Assembly: GCA_964547415.1 (NCBI GenBank)
Contig: CAZJNX010000005.1
Span: 1 to 47,638 of the forward strand
DNA: 47,638 nt
Reading direction: 5' to 3'
Source: CAZJNX01 sp964547415
GTDB taxonomy: Bacteria > Pseudomonadota > Alphaproteobacteria > Rhizobiales > Amorphaceae
The translations under genes and the position numbers were made by a program. Below the pieces are notes generated by a model. That model worked only from the letters and a program-made list of their open reading frames with translations. It was not told the origin of the DNA and did not search any database. This document shows, piece by piece, positions 1-7,723 of the stretch (the stretch's first letter is position 1; the number at the start of each line of letters is the position of its first letter).

Positions 1-602
1 GCATCTTCCCGATGGCCGAATCGGCGGACGATCCGGGCCTTTACTGGATCGAGCCGGAACGGCGGGGGATCCTGCCGCTCACCGCCTTCCACGTGCCGCG
101 GCGGCTCGCGCGCACCGTCCGGCAGGACCGGTTCGAGATCCGCATCGACACCGACTTCGAGCAGGTGGTGGACGGGTGCGCCGCGCCGAACGAGAAGCGC
201 CGCCGCACCTGGATCAACCGGCGCATCCGCCAGCTCTACGGGGACCTGTTCGACGCGGGCCGCTGCCACACGGTGGAGGCCTGGCGCGAGGGGCGGATGG
301 TCGGCGGCCTCTACGGGGTGCGCCTGCGCGGGGCGTTCTTCGGGGAATCCATGTTCTCGCTCGAGCGCGACGCCTCGAAGGTCGCCCTCGTGCACCTGGC
401 GGCGCGGCTGAAGTCTGGGAACTTCACCCTCCTCGACGCCCAGTTCATGACCGAGCACCTCGCCCAGTTCGGCGCGGTGGAGGTGACCCGCCGCGCCTAC
501 CAGATGGAGCTGGAGAACGCCCTCGCCCACGCGGGCGACTTCTTCGCTTTCCCCCGCCGCGTGGCGGGCGCCGACGCCCTCGCCGTCCTCGCCCCCGCCT
601 GA
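1..602 (+). CDS. aat: Leucyl/phenylalanyl-tRNA--protein transferase (5' end outside window)
   Basis: Aat transfers Leu or Phe from charged tRNA to N-terminal Lys/Arg of proteins in the cytoplasm, marking them for ClpS/ClpAP (N-degron pathway). The frame is already open at base 3 (residues GIFPMAESADDPG), which is the normal family N-terminal block, so the ATG at 12 is internal and about 15-20 residues lie before the window. Family blocks WIEPERRGILPL, GESMFSLERDASKVALVHLA and LLDAQFMTEHLAQFGAVEV are intact through to a normal C-terminus. Identification is by motif recognition and is firm; only the start is missing. Confidence 0.93.
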   Translation, partial: IFPMAESADDPGLYWIEPERRGILPLTAFHVPRRLARTVRQDRFEIRIDTDFEQVVDGCAAPNEKRRRTWINRRIRQLYGDLFDAGRCHTVEAWREGRMVGGLYGVRLRGAFFGESMFSLERDASKVALVHLAARLKSGNFTLLDAQFMTEHLAQFGAVEVTRRAYQMELENALAHAGDFFAFPRRVAGADALAVLAPA

Positions 603-910
603 GGCCGCCGCCTCCCGTCGCCGCGCGGGCTCGCACCGCCCCGCACCGCGGTCGCGCCCGTTCCATCCCGGCCGCCGCCGGGTCGCCCGCCGCCCGTGGG
701 GGACGGGGCTCGGCCGGTGCCGCCGCCGACGGGACGGCAGGTCGTGCGCTGTGCCCCCGGGCTTCGGCGCGCCCGGTCCGCCGGCGAGACGACCCGCGAC
801 GGGACGCGCCCCACGGCCCGCGTGCCTTGACGCGGCCCGTTCCCGGCGCGAGCGTCGCGGGCCGAGACTTCCCTCCCCCGGTGCCGCGCGCCCGCGAGCG
901 AAGGACGAGG
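603..910. other. Noncoding spacer between aat and the DUF3445 gene
   Basis: About 300 bases of GC-rich DNA with no convincing gene on either strand; open frames here are arginine/proline/glycine-rich shadows. The end of the spacer carries the ribosome-binding stretch GAAGGACGAGG just before the ATG at 911. Bases 821-854 resemble 38772-38805 (see the repeat entries). No promoter or terminator is clear. Confidence 0.6.
821..854 (+). repeat. Dispersed intergenic repeat, copy 1
   Basis: A 34-base stretch that aligns without gaps to 38772-38805 with four mismatches (30 of 34 identical). Both copies begin CGTGCCT, contain CGGCCCGT and CCCGGCGCG, and are followed a few bases later by TTCCCTC. Both lie in noncoding spacers next to gene ends. 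In such GC-rich DNA chance similarity is possible, so this is only a candidate repeat family. Confidence 0.4.
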
Positions 911-1834
911 ATGCCGCTTCCCCCACCACGGGCCTTCGCCCACGCCCCCTATGCCGAGGGCGTCCGGCCCTTTTCCATCGCCCTCGCCCCGCTCGACGGG
1001 ACGGCGTGGCTCGCGCCCGACGCGCGCCTCGGCGCCGAGCTGTCGCAGAAGGAGCGGATCCTCGCCGCGGAGGGGCCGGACGCCTTCCGCGCCGAGCCGG
1101 GGACGGAGGCCGCCCAGGCCGAAGCGGCCGACGCCGTCATCGACCACCTCGCCGCCCGCTTTGCGGACACATGGCGCCGGGCGGCGGACGCCACGGTGAG
1201 CGTGACCGCGCCCGGCCACGCCCGCACGTTCCGCCCCGCCGACTTCGCGGACCGGCCCCTCGACCTCGCCGGGCGCATCGTCCAGGACGACCTCGTCCTC
1301 ATGCGTCGCGGGCCGCAGGGCTGGCGCCTCGCGGCGGCGAGCCTGTGCTTTCCCTCCTCCTGGTCCCTCCGCGACAAGTTCGGCCGGGACATGCACGCCA
1401 TCCACGAGACCGTGCCCGGCTTTGCCGGGACGATGGCGACCCGCGTCGACCGGATCTTCGACAACCTGAAGCCGGGCGCCCCCGTCTTCCGCCTCAACTG
1501 GTCGATCTACGCCGACGACCGGCTGCGCCATCACCTGTCCAAGAACGCGCCGGTCTACGCGGACGAGCGGGCTGGGCGGCCCGCGGAGGCGATGTTCGTG
1601 CGGGTGGAGCGGCAAACCCTCCTGAAGCTCGCGGGCAGCGGCGACATCCTCTTCACCATCCGCGTGATGGTGGACCCCCTCGCCGCCCTCGCCGCCCATC
1701 CCGAGGGGCCGCGGCTCGCCCATGGCCTCGCCACGGCCATCGCCGCCTTCGACCGGGACCAGCTCGCCTACAAGGGCCTCGCAGAGGCGCGGGACCGGCT
1801 GGTGGAGGGTCTCGCGCGGCTCGCGGCCGTCTGA
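911..1834 (+). CDS. DUF3445 / heme-dependent oxidative N-demethylase family protein
   Basis: A 307-residue protein of the DUF3445 family, whose characterised member is the alpha subunit of a heme-dependent oxidative N-demethylase of dimethylamine. The family-typical segment FPSSWSLRDKFGRDMHAIHE lies at residues 147-166, followed by VPGF and by FDNLKPGAPVFRLNWSIY at 183-200. The ATG at 911 is chosen because it follows GAAGGACGAGG and begins the recognisable homologous region; the frame is open further upstream but that part is low-complexity. No reductase or other demethylase subunit lies beside it, so the substrate is unknown. The next gene (1934) is about 100 bases downstream on the same strand. 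Confidence 0.85.
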   Translation: MPLPPPRAFAHAPYAEGVRPFSIALAPLDGTAWLAPDARLGAELSQKERILAAEGPDAFRAEPGTEAAQAEAADAVIDHLAARFADTWRRAADATVSVTAPGHARTFRPADFADRPLDLAGRIVQDDLVLMRRGPQGWRLAAASLCFPSSWSLRDKFGRDMHAIHETVPGFAGTMATRVDRIFDNLKPGAPVFRLNWSIYADDRLRHHLSKNAPVYADERAGRPAEAMFVRVERQTLLKLAGSGDILFTIRVMVDPLAALAAHPEGPRLAHGLATAIAAFDRDQLAYKGLAEARDRLVEGLARLAAV

Positions 1835-1933
1835 CCCTTCGCCGCACGGGGGCGACGCCTTTCCCGCCCGCGTCCTATATCATGGCACGACGGGGCGGCG
1901 CCGCCGCCCGCCCACGCCAGCGGACCCTGACAC

Positions 1934-3304
1934 ATGGCCACCCAGTTCGATCCCGAACGCAATCGCTTCTCCGGCCGCGCCGCACGCTATGCGCGGGTCG
2001 GCACCAACATGTCGGGCGTCGCGGCGCGGATGCTGTCCTCGCGCCTGTTCGGCTCCGACATCGAGCACGACCGGTACGCCGCCGAGCTCGCCCAGGCGCT
2101 CGGCGGCCTCAAGGGCCCGCTCATGAAGGTGGCGCAGCTCCTGTCCACCATCCCGGACGCCCTGCCGCCGGAATACGCGGCCGAGCTCGCCACCCTCCAG
2201 GCGAACGCGCCGCCCATGGGCTGGGCCTTCGTGAAGCGCCGCATGGCGGCCGAGCTCGGCCCGGGCTGGCAGAAGCGCTTCGAGAGCTTCGAGAAGGAGC
2301 CCGCGGCCGCCGCCTCCCTCGGCCAGGTCCACCGGGCGGTGGCGCCCGGCGGCCAGACGGTCGCCTGCAAGCTGCAGTACCCGGACATGGATTCGGCGGT
2401 GGAGGCGGACCTCCACCAGCTCGGCCTCATCTTCTCGATCCACCGGCGCATGGGCCCGGCCATCGACACCTCCGAGATCCGCAAGGAAATCGGGCTGCGC
2501 CTGCGCGAGGAGCTCGACTACACGCGGGAGGCGAGGGCCTGCCGCCTCTACGGCGGCGAGTTCGCGGACGAGCCCTCGATCCGCGTGCCGGACGTCCACC
2601 AGGACCTGTCGACGCGCCGCCTCCTCACCCTCGGCTGGCTCGATGGCCGACCGATGCTGGAGTACAAGTCCCACTCGCTGGAGGAGCGCAACCTCCTCGC
2701 CGCCACCATGTTCAAGGCCTGGTGGCAGCCCTTCGCCACCGTCGGCGTCATCCACGGGGACCCCCACCTCGGCAACTACTCCGTCTTCGAGGAGGACGGG
2801 GGGCCGGCTGGCATCAACCTCCTCGACTACGGCTGCATCCGGATCTTCCCGACCCGCTTCGTCGGCGGCGTGGTCGACCTTTATTTCGGCCTCCTCGAGG
2901 AGGACGAGGACCGCATCGTCGCGGCTTACGAGGCCTGGGGCTTCCGCGGCCTCAAGCGCGAGGTCATCGACATCCTCAACCTTTGGGCCCGGTTCATCTA
3001 CGGCCCGATCCTCGACGACCGGGTGCGCTCGGTCGCGGACGGGACCAAGCCGGGCGAGTACGGCCGGCGCGAGGCCTTCATGGTCCACCAGGAGCTGAAG
3101 AAGAAGGGGCCGGTGACCGTCCCGCAGGAGTTCGTGTTCATGGACCGGGCGGCGATCGGCCTCGGCGCCGTCTTCCTGCACCTGGGGGCGGAGCTCAACT
3201 TCTACCGCCTGTTCCACGAGCAGCTGGAGGGCTTCTCGGTCGACAAGGTCGCCGCGCGGCAGGCGAAGGCCCTCGACGCGGTCGGCCTGCCGCACCCGGA
3301 CTGA
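1934..3304 (+). CDS. ABC1 (AarF/UbiB/ADCK) family atypical kinase
   Basis: A 456-residue member of the ABC1/UbiB atypical kinase family, which supports ubiquinone synthesis in bacteria and mitochondria. Visible landmarks: the KxGQ-region helix at residues 59-71, here reading KVAQ (65-68); the Ala-rich loop AAAASLGQVH at 124-133; the ATP-site lysine in CKLQYP near residue 146; HGDPHLGN near 254; and LLDYG, equivalent to the DFG metal-binding motif. The Ala in place of Gly in KxGQ marks a subfamily distinct from classical UbiB. No ubi genes flank it, so assignment as the biosynthetic UbiB itself is not supported; a UbiB-like paralogue is more likely. Confidence 0.88.
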   Translation: MATQFDPERNRFSGRAARYARVGTNMSGVAARMLSSRLFGSDIEHDRYAAELAQALGGLKGPLMKVAQLLSTIPDALPPEYAAELATLQANAPPMGWAFVKRRMAAELGPGWQKRFESFEKEPAAAASLGQVHRAVAPGGQTVACKLQYPDMDSAVEADLHQLGLIFSIHRRMGPAIDTSEIRKEIGLRLREELDYTREARACRLYGGEFADEPSIRVPDVHQDLSTRRLLTLGWLDGRPMLEYKSHSLEERNLLAATMFKAWWQPFATVGVIHGDPHLGNYSVFEEDGGPAGINLLDYGCIRIFPTRFVGGVVDLYFGLLEEDEDRIVAAYEAWGFRGLKREVIDILNLWARFIYGPILDDRVRSVADGTKPGEYGRREAFMVHQELKKKGPVTVPQEFVFMDRAAIGLGAVFLHLGAELNFYRLFHEQLEGFSVDKVAARQAKALDAVGLPHPD

Positions 3305-3323
3305 AACGGCCCGGCGGCGGGCG

Positions 3324-3959
3324 ATGGCGCTGCGCAACCGCGTGACGCCGGACGGGGAGATCGTCGCCACCGCGGCCCGCGGCACCTTCATGGGCAACCG
3401 CGGACGCCTCCACCGGCCGGACCGCACCCTCGGGGACCGCCGGTGGACCGGCAAGGCCTGGATCGTCTGCCGCCTGTGCTTCCGTGGGCGGCGGCGGACG
3501 GTGATGGCGCCCGGCCGCTACACCGAGCTCTTCTTCCTCGACGAGGCGGTCGCGCTCGCCGCCGGCCACCGGCCCTGCGCGGAGTGCCGCCGGGAGGCCT
3601 ACCTCGAATGGAAGGCTCTCTGGCAGGCCGTCCACGGCGGCCCGCCACCCGCCGCGGCCGAGATGGACGCCGCGCTCCACGGCGCCCGCGTCGCCCCGCC
3701 CACGAAGGCGCCCGTCCGCCACCGGGCGGCCCTGTCCACCCTCCCCGAGGGCACCTTCGTCCGCCTCGAGCCCGGCGGCGCCCCCCTCCTCGTCCTCGGC
3801 GACCGGCTCCTGCCCTACGCACCGGGCGGCTACGGCCCCCCGCGCCCCCGACCGGCGGACGAAACGGCCACCGTGCTGACCCCGCGGCCCACCGTCGCGA
3901 TTCTCGCGCGCGGCTATCGCCCCGCCCTCCACCCGAGCGCCGAAAACGCCGCGAACTGA
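3324..3959 (+). CDS. Conserved hypothetical protein with a possible four-Cys zinc site
   Basis: A 211-residue protein whose function I do not recognise. It begins MALRNRVTPDGEIVA and has C49-x2-C52 (CRLC) and C85-x2-C88 (CAEC), with H82 beside the second pair: a spacing that suggests one zinc ribbon or an HNH-like knuckle. The C-terminal third is proline-rich and includes RPTVAILARGYRP near the end. It starts 19 bases after the ABC1 gene stop, so the two are probably cotranscribed. There is no signal peptide or membrane segment, so it is probably cytoplasmic. Confidence 0.75.
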   Translation: MALRNRVTPDGEIVATAARGTFMGNRGRLHRPDRTLGDRRWTGKAWIVCRLCFRGRRRTVMAPGRYTELFFLDEAVALAAGHRPCAECRREAYLEWKALWQAVHGGPPPAAAEMDAALHGARVAPPTKAPVRHRAALSTLPEGTFVRLEPGGAPLLVLGDRLLPYAPGGYGPPRPRPADETATVLTPRPTVAILARGYRPALHPSAENAAN

Positions 3960-3983
3960 CCGCCTCGCCGCCGCTGGCGGCGC

Positions 3984-4008
3984 GGAACGGGTGCGGGCCG
4001 ACTCCGTT
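3984..4008 (+). promoter_or_regulatory. EcfG-type general stress promoter (GGAAC-N16-CGTT)
   Basis: GGAAC at 3984-3988 and CGTT at 4005-4008, separated by exactly 16 bases, match the -35/-10 pattern recognised by the alphaproteobacterial general stress sigma factor EcfG. It lies about 88 bases upstream of the CBS gene at 4097 and points at it. The same element occurs twice more in the window in front of envelope-stress genes (25580-25604 and 25703-25727). The pattern match is direct; the sigma-factor assignment rests on established consensus knowledge. Confidence 0.75.
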
Positions 4009-4096
4009 GTCAAGTCTAGGAAATCCGTCACAGCGCGACGGTGCGGGCCGCACGGGTCCCCGCCGCGCGTGACGCGCAACCCCCGAAGGAGATCCC

Positions 4097-4534
4097 ATGC
4101 AGATCGCCAGCGTGATGACCTCGCCCGTCGAGCTCGCCAACCCGGCCATGAAGGTGGCCGAGGCGGCCGCCCGCATGCGCACCGACGACGTGGGCGCGCT
4201 TCCCGTCGGCGAGAACGACCGGCTCGTCGGCATGGTCACGGACCGCGACATCGTGATGCGTGCCGTCGCGCAGAAGAAGTCGCCCGAGGCATGCGACGTG
4301 CGCGAGGTGATGAGCGAGGACATCTACTACGTCTTCGAGGACGAGGAGCTGTCGCGCGCCGCCGAGCTGATGGCGGCCCACCAGGTGCAGCGCCTGCCGG
4401 TCCTCAACCGCGACAAGCGACTCGTCGGGATGATCGCGCTCGCCGACCTCGCCCGCAGCGGCGCAGAGGGGCGCAACGCGGTGGCCCACGCCATGAGCGG
4501 GATCGCCGAGCCGACGGGCGTGCCGCGCCAGTGA
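4097..4534 (+). CDS. CBS-domain-pair protein
   Basis: A 145-residue stand-alone Bateman module: two CBS domains (about residues 1-60 and 68-130), with the repeated pattern VGALPVGENDRLVGMVTDRD and VQRLPVLNRDKRLVGMIALA. Such proteins bind adenine nucleotides and sense energy state, usually in the cytoplasm. The start is fixed by GAAGGAG seven bases before the ATG. It is the first gene behind an EcfG-type promoter and is followed by DUF2267, cupin and PRC-barrel genes on the same strand, which suggests a role in general stress. The partner is unknown. Confidence 0.9.
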   Translation: MQIASVMTSPVELANPAMKVAEAAARMRTDDVGALPVGENDRLVGMVTDRDIVMRAVAQKKSPEACDVREVMSEDIYYVFEDEELSRAAELMAAHQVQRLPVLNRDKRLVGMIALADLARSGAEGRNAVAHAMSGIAEPTGVPRQ

Positions 4535-4608
4535 CGCATCCGCCCGCCGGCCCCGCGCGGCCGGCGGCGCGTGAACCATACGACCACCGGACGGGACGAG
4601 AGGACGAG

Positions 4609-5040
4609 ATGAGCGCCACGGGTCTCGAAGTCTTCGACAAAACCATCCAGACGACGAACATCTGGCTCGACGAGATCATGCGGGAGACGGGGCTGGAGCG
4701 GCGCGCCGCCTGGAACGCGCTCGGCGCGGTGCTCCACGCCCTGCGCGACCAGATGCCCGTCGACCATTCCGCCCACATGGCGGCGCAGCTGCCGATCCTG
4801 GTGCGCGGCCAGTTCTACGGCGAGTGGCGGCCCGCCGACGTGCCGGACCGCATCCGCTCCCAGGACGCCTTTCTCGACCGGGTGAGCGCGGGCCTCGAGC
4901 CCGGCCCGACGATCGACCCCGCCGAGGCGACGACGGCCGTCATGGGCGTCCTCGCCCGCCACCTGGCGCCGGGCGAGACGGCGAAGGTCAAGGACCTCCT
5001 GCCGAAGGACATCAGGGTGCTGTGGCCCGAGGCCGCCTGA
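4609..5040 (+). CDS. DUF2267 domain protein
   Basis: A 143-residue protein of the DUF2267 family: the segments FDKTIQTTNIWLDEIM, AWNALGAVLHALRDQMP, LPILVRGQFYGEW and the C-terminal LLPKDIRVLWP are characteristic. Function is undefined, but the family is repeatedly found with CBS, PRC-barrel and general stress proteins. The ATG at 4609 follows GAGAGGACGAG and begins at the usual family N-terminus, although the frame is open further upstream. It lies 74 bases after the CBS gene and 32 before the cupin gene. Confidence 0.85.
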   Translation: MSATGLEVFDKTIQTTNIWLDEIMRETGLERRAAWNALGAVLHALRDQMPVDHSAHMAAQLPILVRGQFYGEWRPADVPDRIRSQDAFLDRVSAGLEPGPTIDPAEATTAVMGVLARHLAPGETAKVKDLLPKDIRVLWPEAA

Positions 5041-5072
5041 GGCGGCGCCACGCCCCCGGAAGGGAAAGACAG

Positions 5073-5420
5073 ATGAACGATAGTCACGACACAACGATCA
5101 AGAAGGTGACGGCGAACACCTCGCCCCACGGCGGGATGGGCCAGACCTATCTCGTCTCGGGCAAGAGCGTCGCCATGCGCCTGTGGCAGGGTGAGGAGCC
5201 GGGCATCAAGAAGCCGCCCCGCGTGCGCGACTACGAGACGGTGGGCTACGTCATCGCCGGCAAGGCGACGTGCCACCTCGACGGGCAGGCGATCTCGCTG
5301 GAGCCGGGCGATTCATGGCTGGTGCCCGCGGGCGCGGAGCACACCTACACGATCGAGGAGCCGTTCACGGCCGTGGAGGCCACCTCCCCGCCCGCCCGCA
5401 TGCACGGCCGGGACGAGTAG
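5073..5420 (+). CDS. Small cupin-domain protein
   Basis: A 115-residue single cupin. The core has GYVIAGKATCHLDGQAISLE (cupin motif 1 region, here without the usual His pair) and PGDSWLVPAGAEHTYTI (motif 2, with the conserved P, G and H). Loss of the motif 1 histidines suggests a binding rather than a classical metal-oxygenase role. The ATG follows GGAAGGGAAAG. It ends seven bases before the PRC-barrel gene, so the pair is very likely cotranscribed from the promoter upstream of the CBS gene. Ligand unknown. Confidence 0.85.
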   Translation: MNDSHDTTIKKVTANTSPHGGMGQTYLVSGKSVAMRLWQGEEPGIKKPPRVRDYETVGYVIAGKATCHLDGQAISLEPGDSWLVPAGAEHTYTIEEPFTAVEATSPPARMHGRDE

Positions 5421-5427
5421 GCCCGCC

Positions 5428-6219
5428 ATGCTCTCAGAGGTTTCCGACATCCTCGGCCTGCCGATCCGGGCCCTCGACGGGGAGATCGGCGAGGTGGTGG
5501 ACCTCCTGTTCGACGACCGGGACTTCACGGTGCGCTGGTTCGTCATCGACACAGGGTCGTTCCTGCCGGGTCGCAAGGTCCTGCTTCCGCCCGCCGCCAT
5601 GGAGAACGTGGACCTCGGCGGGCGCGCGATCGTGGCCGACGTCACCCGCCAGGCGGTGAAGGACGCGCCGGGCCTTTCCACCGACGAGCCCGTCTCGCGC
5701 CAGCACGAAGAGGACCTGTTCGCCCACTATCGCTGGACGCCCTACTGGAGCGTCGGCGGCATGACGACGGGCGCGGCCGCGCTCTCGCCCGTCCCGCCGC
5801 ACGCCACGGGCGTTCCGGACGTGGAGCCGGCCGCGGCGGCCGGCGATCCGGCCGACGCCGAGGCCCTCGCCGGCGAGCGGGAGGGCGACCCGAACCTGCG
5901 CAGCATCGGCGAGGTCAAGGGCTACTCCATCCACGCGAGCGACGATTTCGTCGGCCACGTCACCGACGCCCTCGTGGAGTCCGAGGGGTGGGTCATCCGC
6001 TATCTCGTCGTCGACACGCGCAACTGGCTGCCGGGCCGGCACGTTCTCCTGTCACCGGACTGGGTCCGCTCCGTCGGCTGGGCGGACCGGGAAGTGCGCG
6101 TCGACCTCACGCGGCAGCAGGTGAAGGACGCGCCGGAATATGCGCCGAGGATGGCCGTGGACCGGGACTTCGAGGACCGCCTCCACCGCCACTACGGCTT
6201 CGCGCCCTACTGGATCTGA
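5428..6219 (+). CDS. Tandem PRC-barrel domain protein
   Basis: A 263-residue protein made of two PRC-barrel units joined by an Ala/Pro-rich linker (about residues 110-160). Unit 1 (1-108) has FVIDTGSFLPGRKVLLP, DVTRQAVKDAP and HYRWTPYW; unit 2 (about 163-263) repeats these as LVVDTRNWLPGRHVLLS, DLTRQQVKDAPEYAP and HYGFAPYW, a clear internal duplication. PRC-barrels occur in photosynthetic reaction centre H subunits, RimM and many stress proteins; this form has no membrane segment and is probably cytoplasmic. The start is the ATG at 5428, seven bases after the cupin stop. Confidence 0.88.
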   Translation: MLSEVSDILGLPIRALDGEIGEVVDLLFDDRDFTVRWFVIDTGSFLPGRKVLLPPAAMENVDLGGRAIVADVTRQAVKDAPGLSTDEPVSRQHEEDLFAHYRWTPYWSVGGMTTGAAALSPVPPHATGVPDVEPAAAAGDPADAEALAGEREGDPNLRSIGEVKGYSIHASDDFVGHVTDALVESEGWVIRYLVVDTRNWLPGRHVLLSPDWVRSVGWADREVRVDLTRQQVKDAPEYAPRMAVDRDFEDRLHRHYGFAPYWI

Positions 6220-6262
6220 CCGCCCGCCCGCGCGCGGCCGGTCGAGCCCGAGGAGGTTCACG

Positions 6263-7024
6263 ATGGCCGACGACGACGCGGGCGAGACGATCCTCGAGGA
6301 AGGCGACGTCTTCTTCCTCTTTACCCCGACGGTCGACGAGGACGCGCCGGAGGGCCCGTCCGACGTGCAGCGCTTCCACATGGTGCTGCGCCCCCGCGGG
6401 GGCGACACCGTCCGCCTCATGGTGGTGGGCCGCAAGCGGCTGCCGGACGTCGACGAGCACGAACGCATGTGGGGCTTCGTCGACATGGTGGCGAAGAGCG
6501 GCAAGGCGATCGAGAAGGCCCTCCGCGAGGAAACCTACGGCACGAAGACGCGCGGCGAGCAGCGCCAGCCCGCCGCGCGGCCCGCGGGAGAGGGGGTCTA
6601 CGCCGTCTTCCTGAAGGACGGGCAGATGCACCTCGCCTACGAGCTGGAGCTGCCCGAAAAGCCCGGCGACGTCCAGAAGACCTTCAACATCGCGCCGAAG
6701 GCCGCCTTCGCCCTGTCCGTCAAGAACCCGGAAAAGGGCCAGCCCAAGGGCGCTGGCCTGCGGCCGGACGCGAAGGCTGACTATCCGAAGAAGCTGCAGG
6801 AGGCGTTCCGAGACCGCCGCTTCGCCACCGAGGACGTCCACCTCCTCGACTACGAGAGCGCGGAGTTCATGCTGGTGGGCGCGCGGGCGAACCCGCAGAA
6901 GGCCTACGACGTGGACCTCGACGCTGAGGACGAGAGCGAGCGCAAGGCCGACGTCTTCCGCAAGCTCCGGATGGCGAAGTCCCGCCACCCGGTGGAGCCG
7001 CTCCTTTCCGGCGACTGGGCCTGA
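6263..7024 (+). CDS. Conserved hypothetical protein (253 aa)
   Basis: Function not recognised. The ATG follows a strong AGGAGG at the right distance. The N-terminal half (residues 6-75) contains EEGDVFFLFTP, DVQRFHMVLRP and MVVGRKRLPD; the middle has GVYAVFLKDGQMHLAYELEL and the C-terminal half FNIAPKAAFALSVKNP. The mix of beta-strand-like blocks suggests two small beta-rich modules. No signal peptide. It stops three bases before the HhH gene at 7028, so they form a tight transcription unit that probably also includes the thiamine-enzyme gene at 7724. Confidence 0.75.
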   Translation: MADDDAGETILEEGDVFFLFTPTVDEDAPEGPSDVQRFHMVLRPRGGDTVRLMVVGRKRLPDVDEHERMWGFVDMVAKSGKAIEKALREETYGTKTRGEQRQPAARPAGEGVYAVFLKDGQMHLAYELELPEKPGDVQKTFNIAPKAAFALSVKNPEKGQPKGAGLRPDAKADYPKKLQEAFRDRRFATEDVHLLDYESAEFMLVGARANPQKAYDVDLDAEDESERKADVFRKLRMAKSRHPVEPLLSGDWA

Positions 7025-7027
7025 GCC

Positions 7028-7678
7028 ATGACCGCCCGCGCGAAGGTGGTGGACGCGCTCCTGAAGGACCACGGCCGCACCTACTGCGAGGAGCTCGGCA
7101 TCGACATCCAGAAGGGCACCCCCTCGCCCCTCTTCCGCTGGCTCGTCGCCGCCCTCCTGTTTTCCGCCCGCATCGGCGCGGGCCAGGCCCTGAAGGCTGC
7201 GCGCGCCCTTTCCGACGCGGGGTGGACGACGCCCGACAAGATGGCGGCGGCGACGTGGGAGGAGCGGGTGAACGTCCTCAACCGCGCCGGCTACGCCCGC
7301 TATGACGAGAGCACCTCGCGCATGCTGGGCGAGACCGCCGCCCACCTCATGGAGCGCTGGCACGGGGACCTGAGGCGCCTTCGGGACGAGGCGGGGCGCG
7401 ACCCCGGCGAGGAGCGGAAATTCCTGAAGGAGTTCAAGGGGATGGGTGACGTCGGCGTCGACATCTTCATGCGCGAGGCGCAAGCCGTCTGGGACGAGAT
7501 CTACCCGTTCGCCGACCGCAAGGCGCGCCACGCCGCCGCCGCCCTCGACCTGCCCGAGGACGCGGAAGGCCTGTCGAAGCTCGTCTCCCGGGAGGATTTT
7601 CCGCGCCTCGTCGCCGCCCTCGTCCGGACCGAGCTCGCCCACGACCACGACGCGGTCCTCCGGCACGCGGCTTCATGA
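7028..7678 (+). CDS. HhH-GPD (endonuclease III-like) protein lacking the catalytic lysine
   Basis: A 216-residue all-helical protein of the HhH-GPD DNA glycosylase fold. The helix-hairpin-helix reads FKGMGDVGVDIF (about residues 138-149) and the conserved Asp region reads YPFADRKARHAA. In endonuclease III the hairpin contains the Schiff-base lysine (GVGRK); here that position is Val, and the C-terminal four-Cys iron-sulfur loop is absent (one Cys in total, C20). It may therefore be a monofunctional glycosylase or a non-catalytic DNA-binding relative. It lies three bases after the 6263 gene. Confidence 0.75.
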   Translation: MTARAKVVDALLKDHGRTYCEELGIDIQKGTPSPLFRWLVAALLFSARIGAGQALKAARALSDAGWTTPDKMAAATWEERVNVLNRAGYARYDESTSRMLGETAAHLMERWHGDLRRLRDEAGRDPGEERKFLKEFKGMGDVGVDIFMREAQAVWDEIYPFADRKARHAAAALDLPEDAEGLSKLVSREDFPRLVAALVRTELAHDHDAVLRHAAS

Positions 7679-7723
7679 GCCCGCCCCGCCCGGGACCCTT
7701 CACCGAGAAGGAGTGAAACCGCC

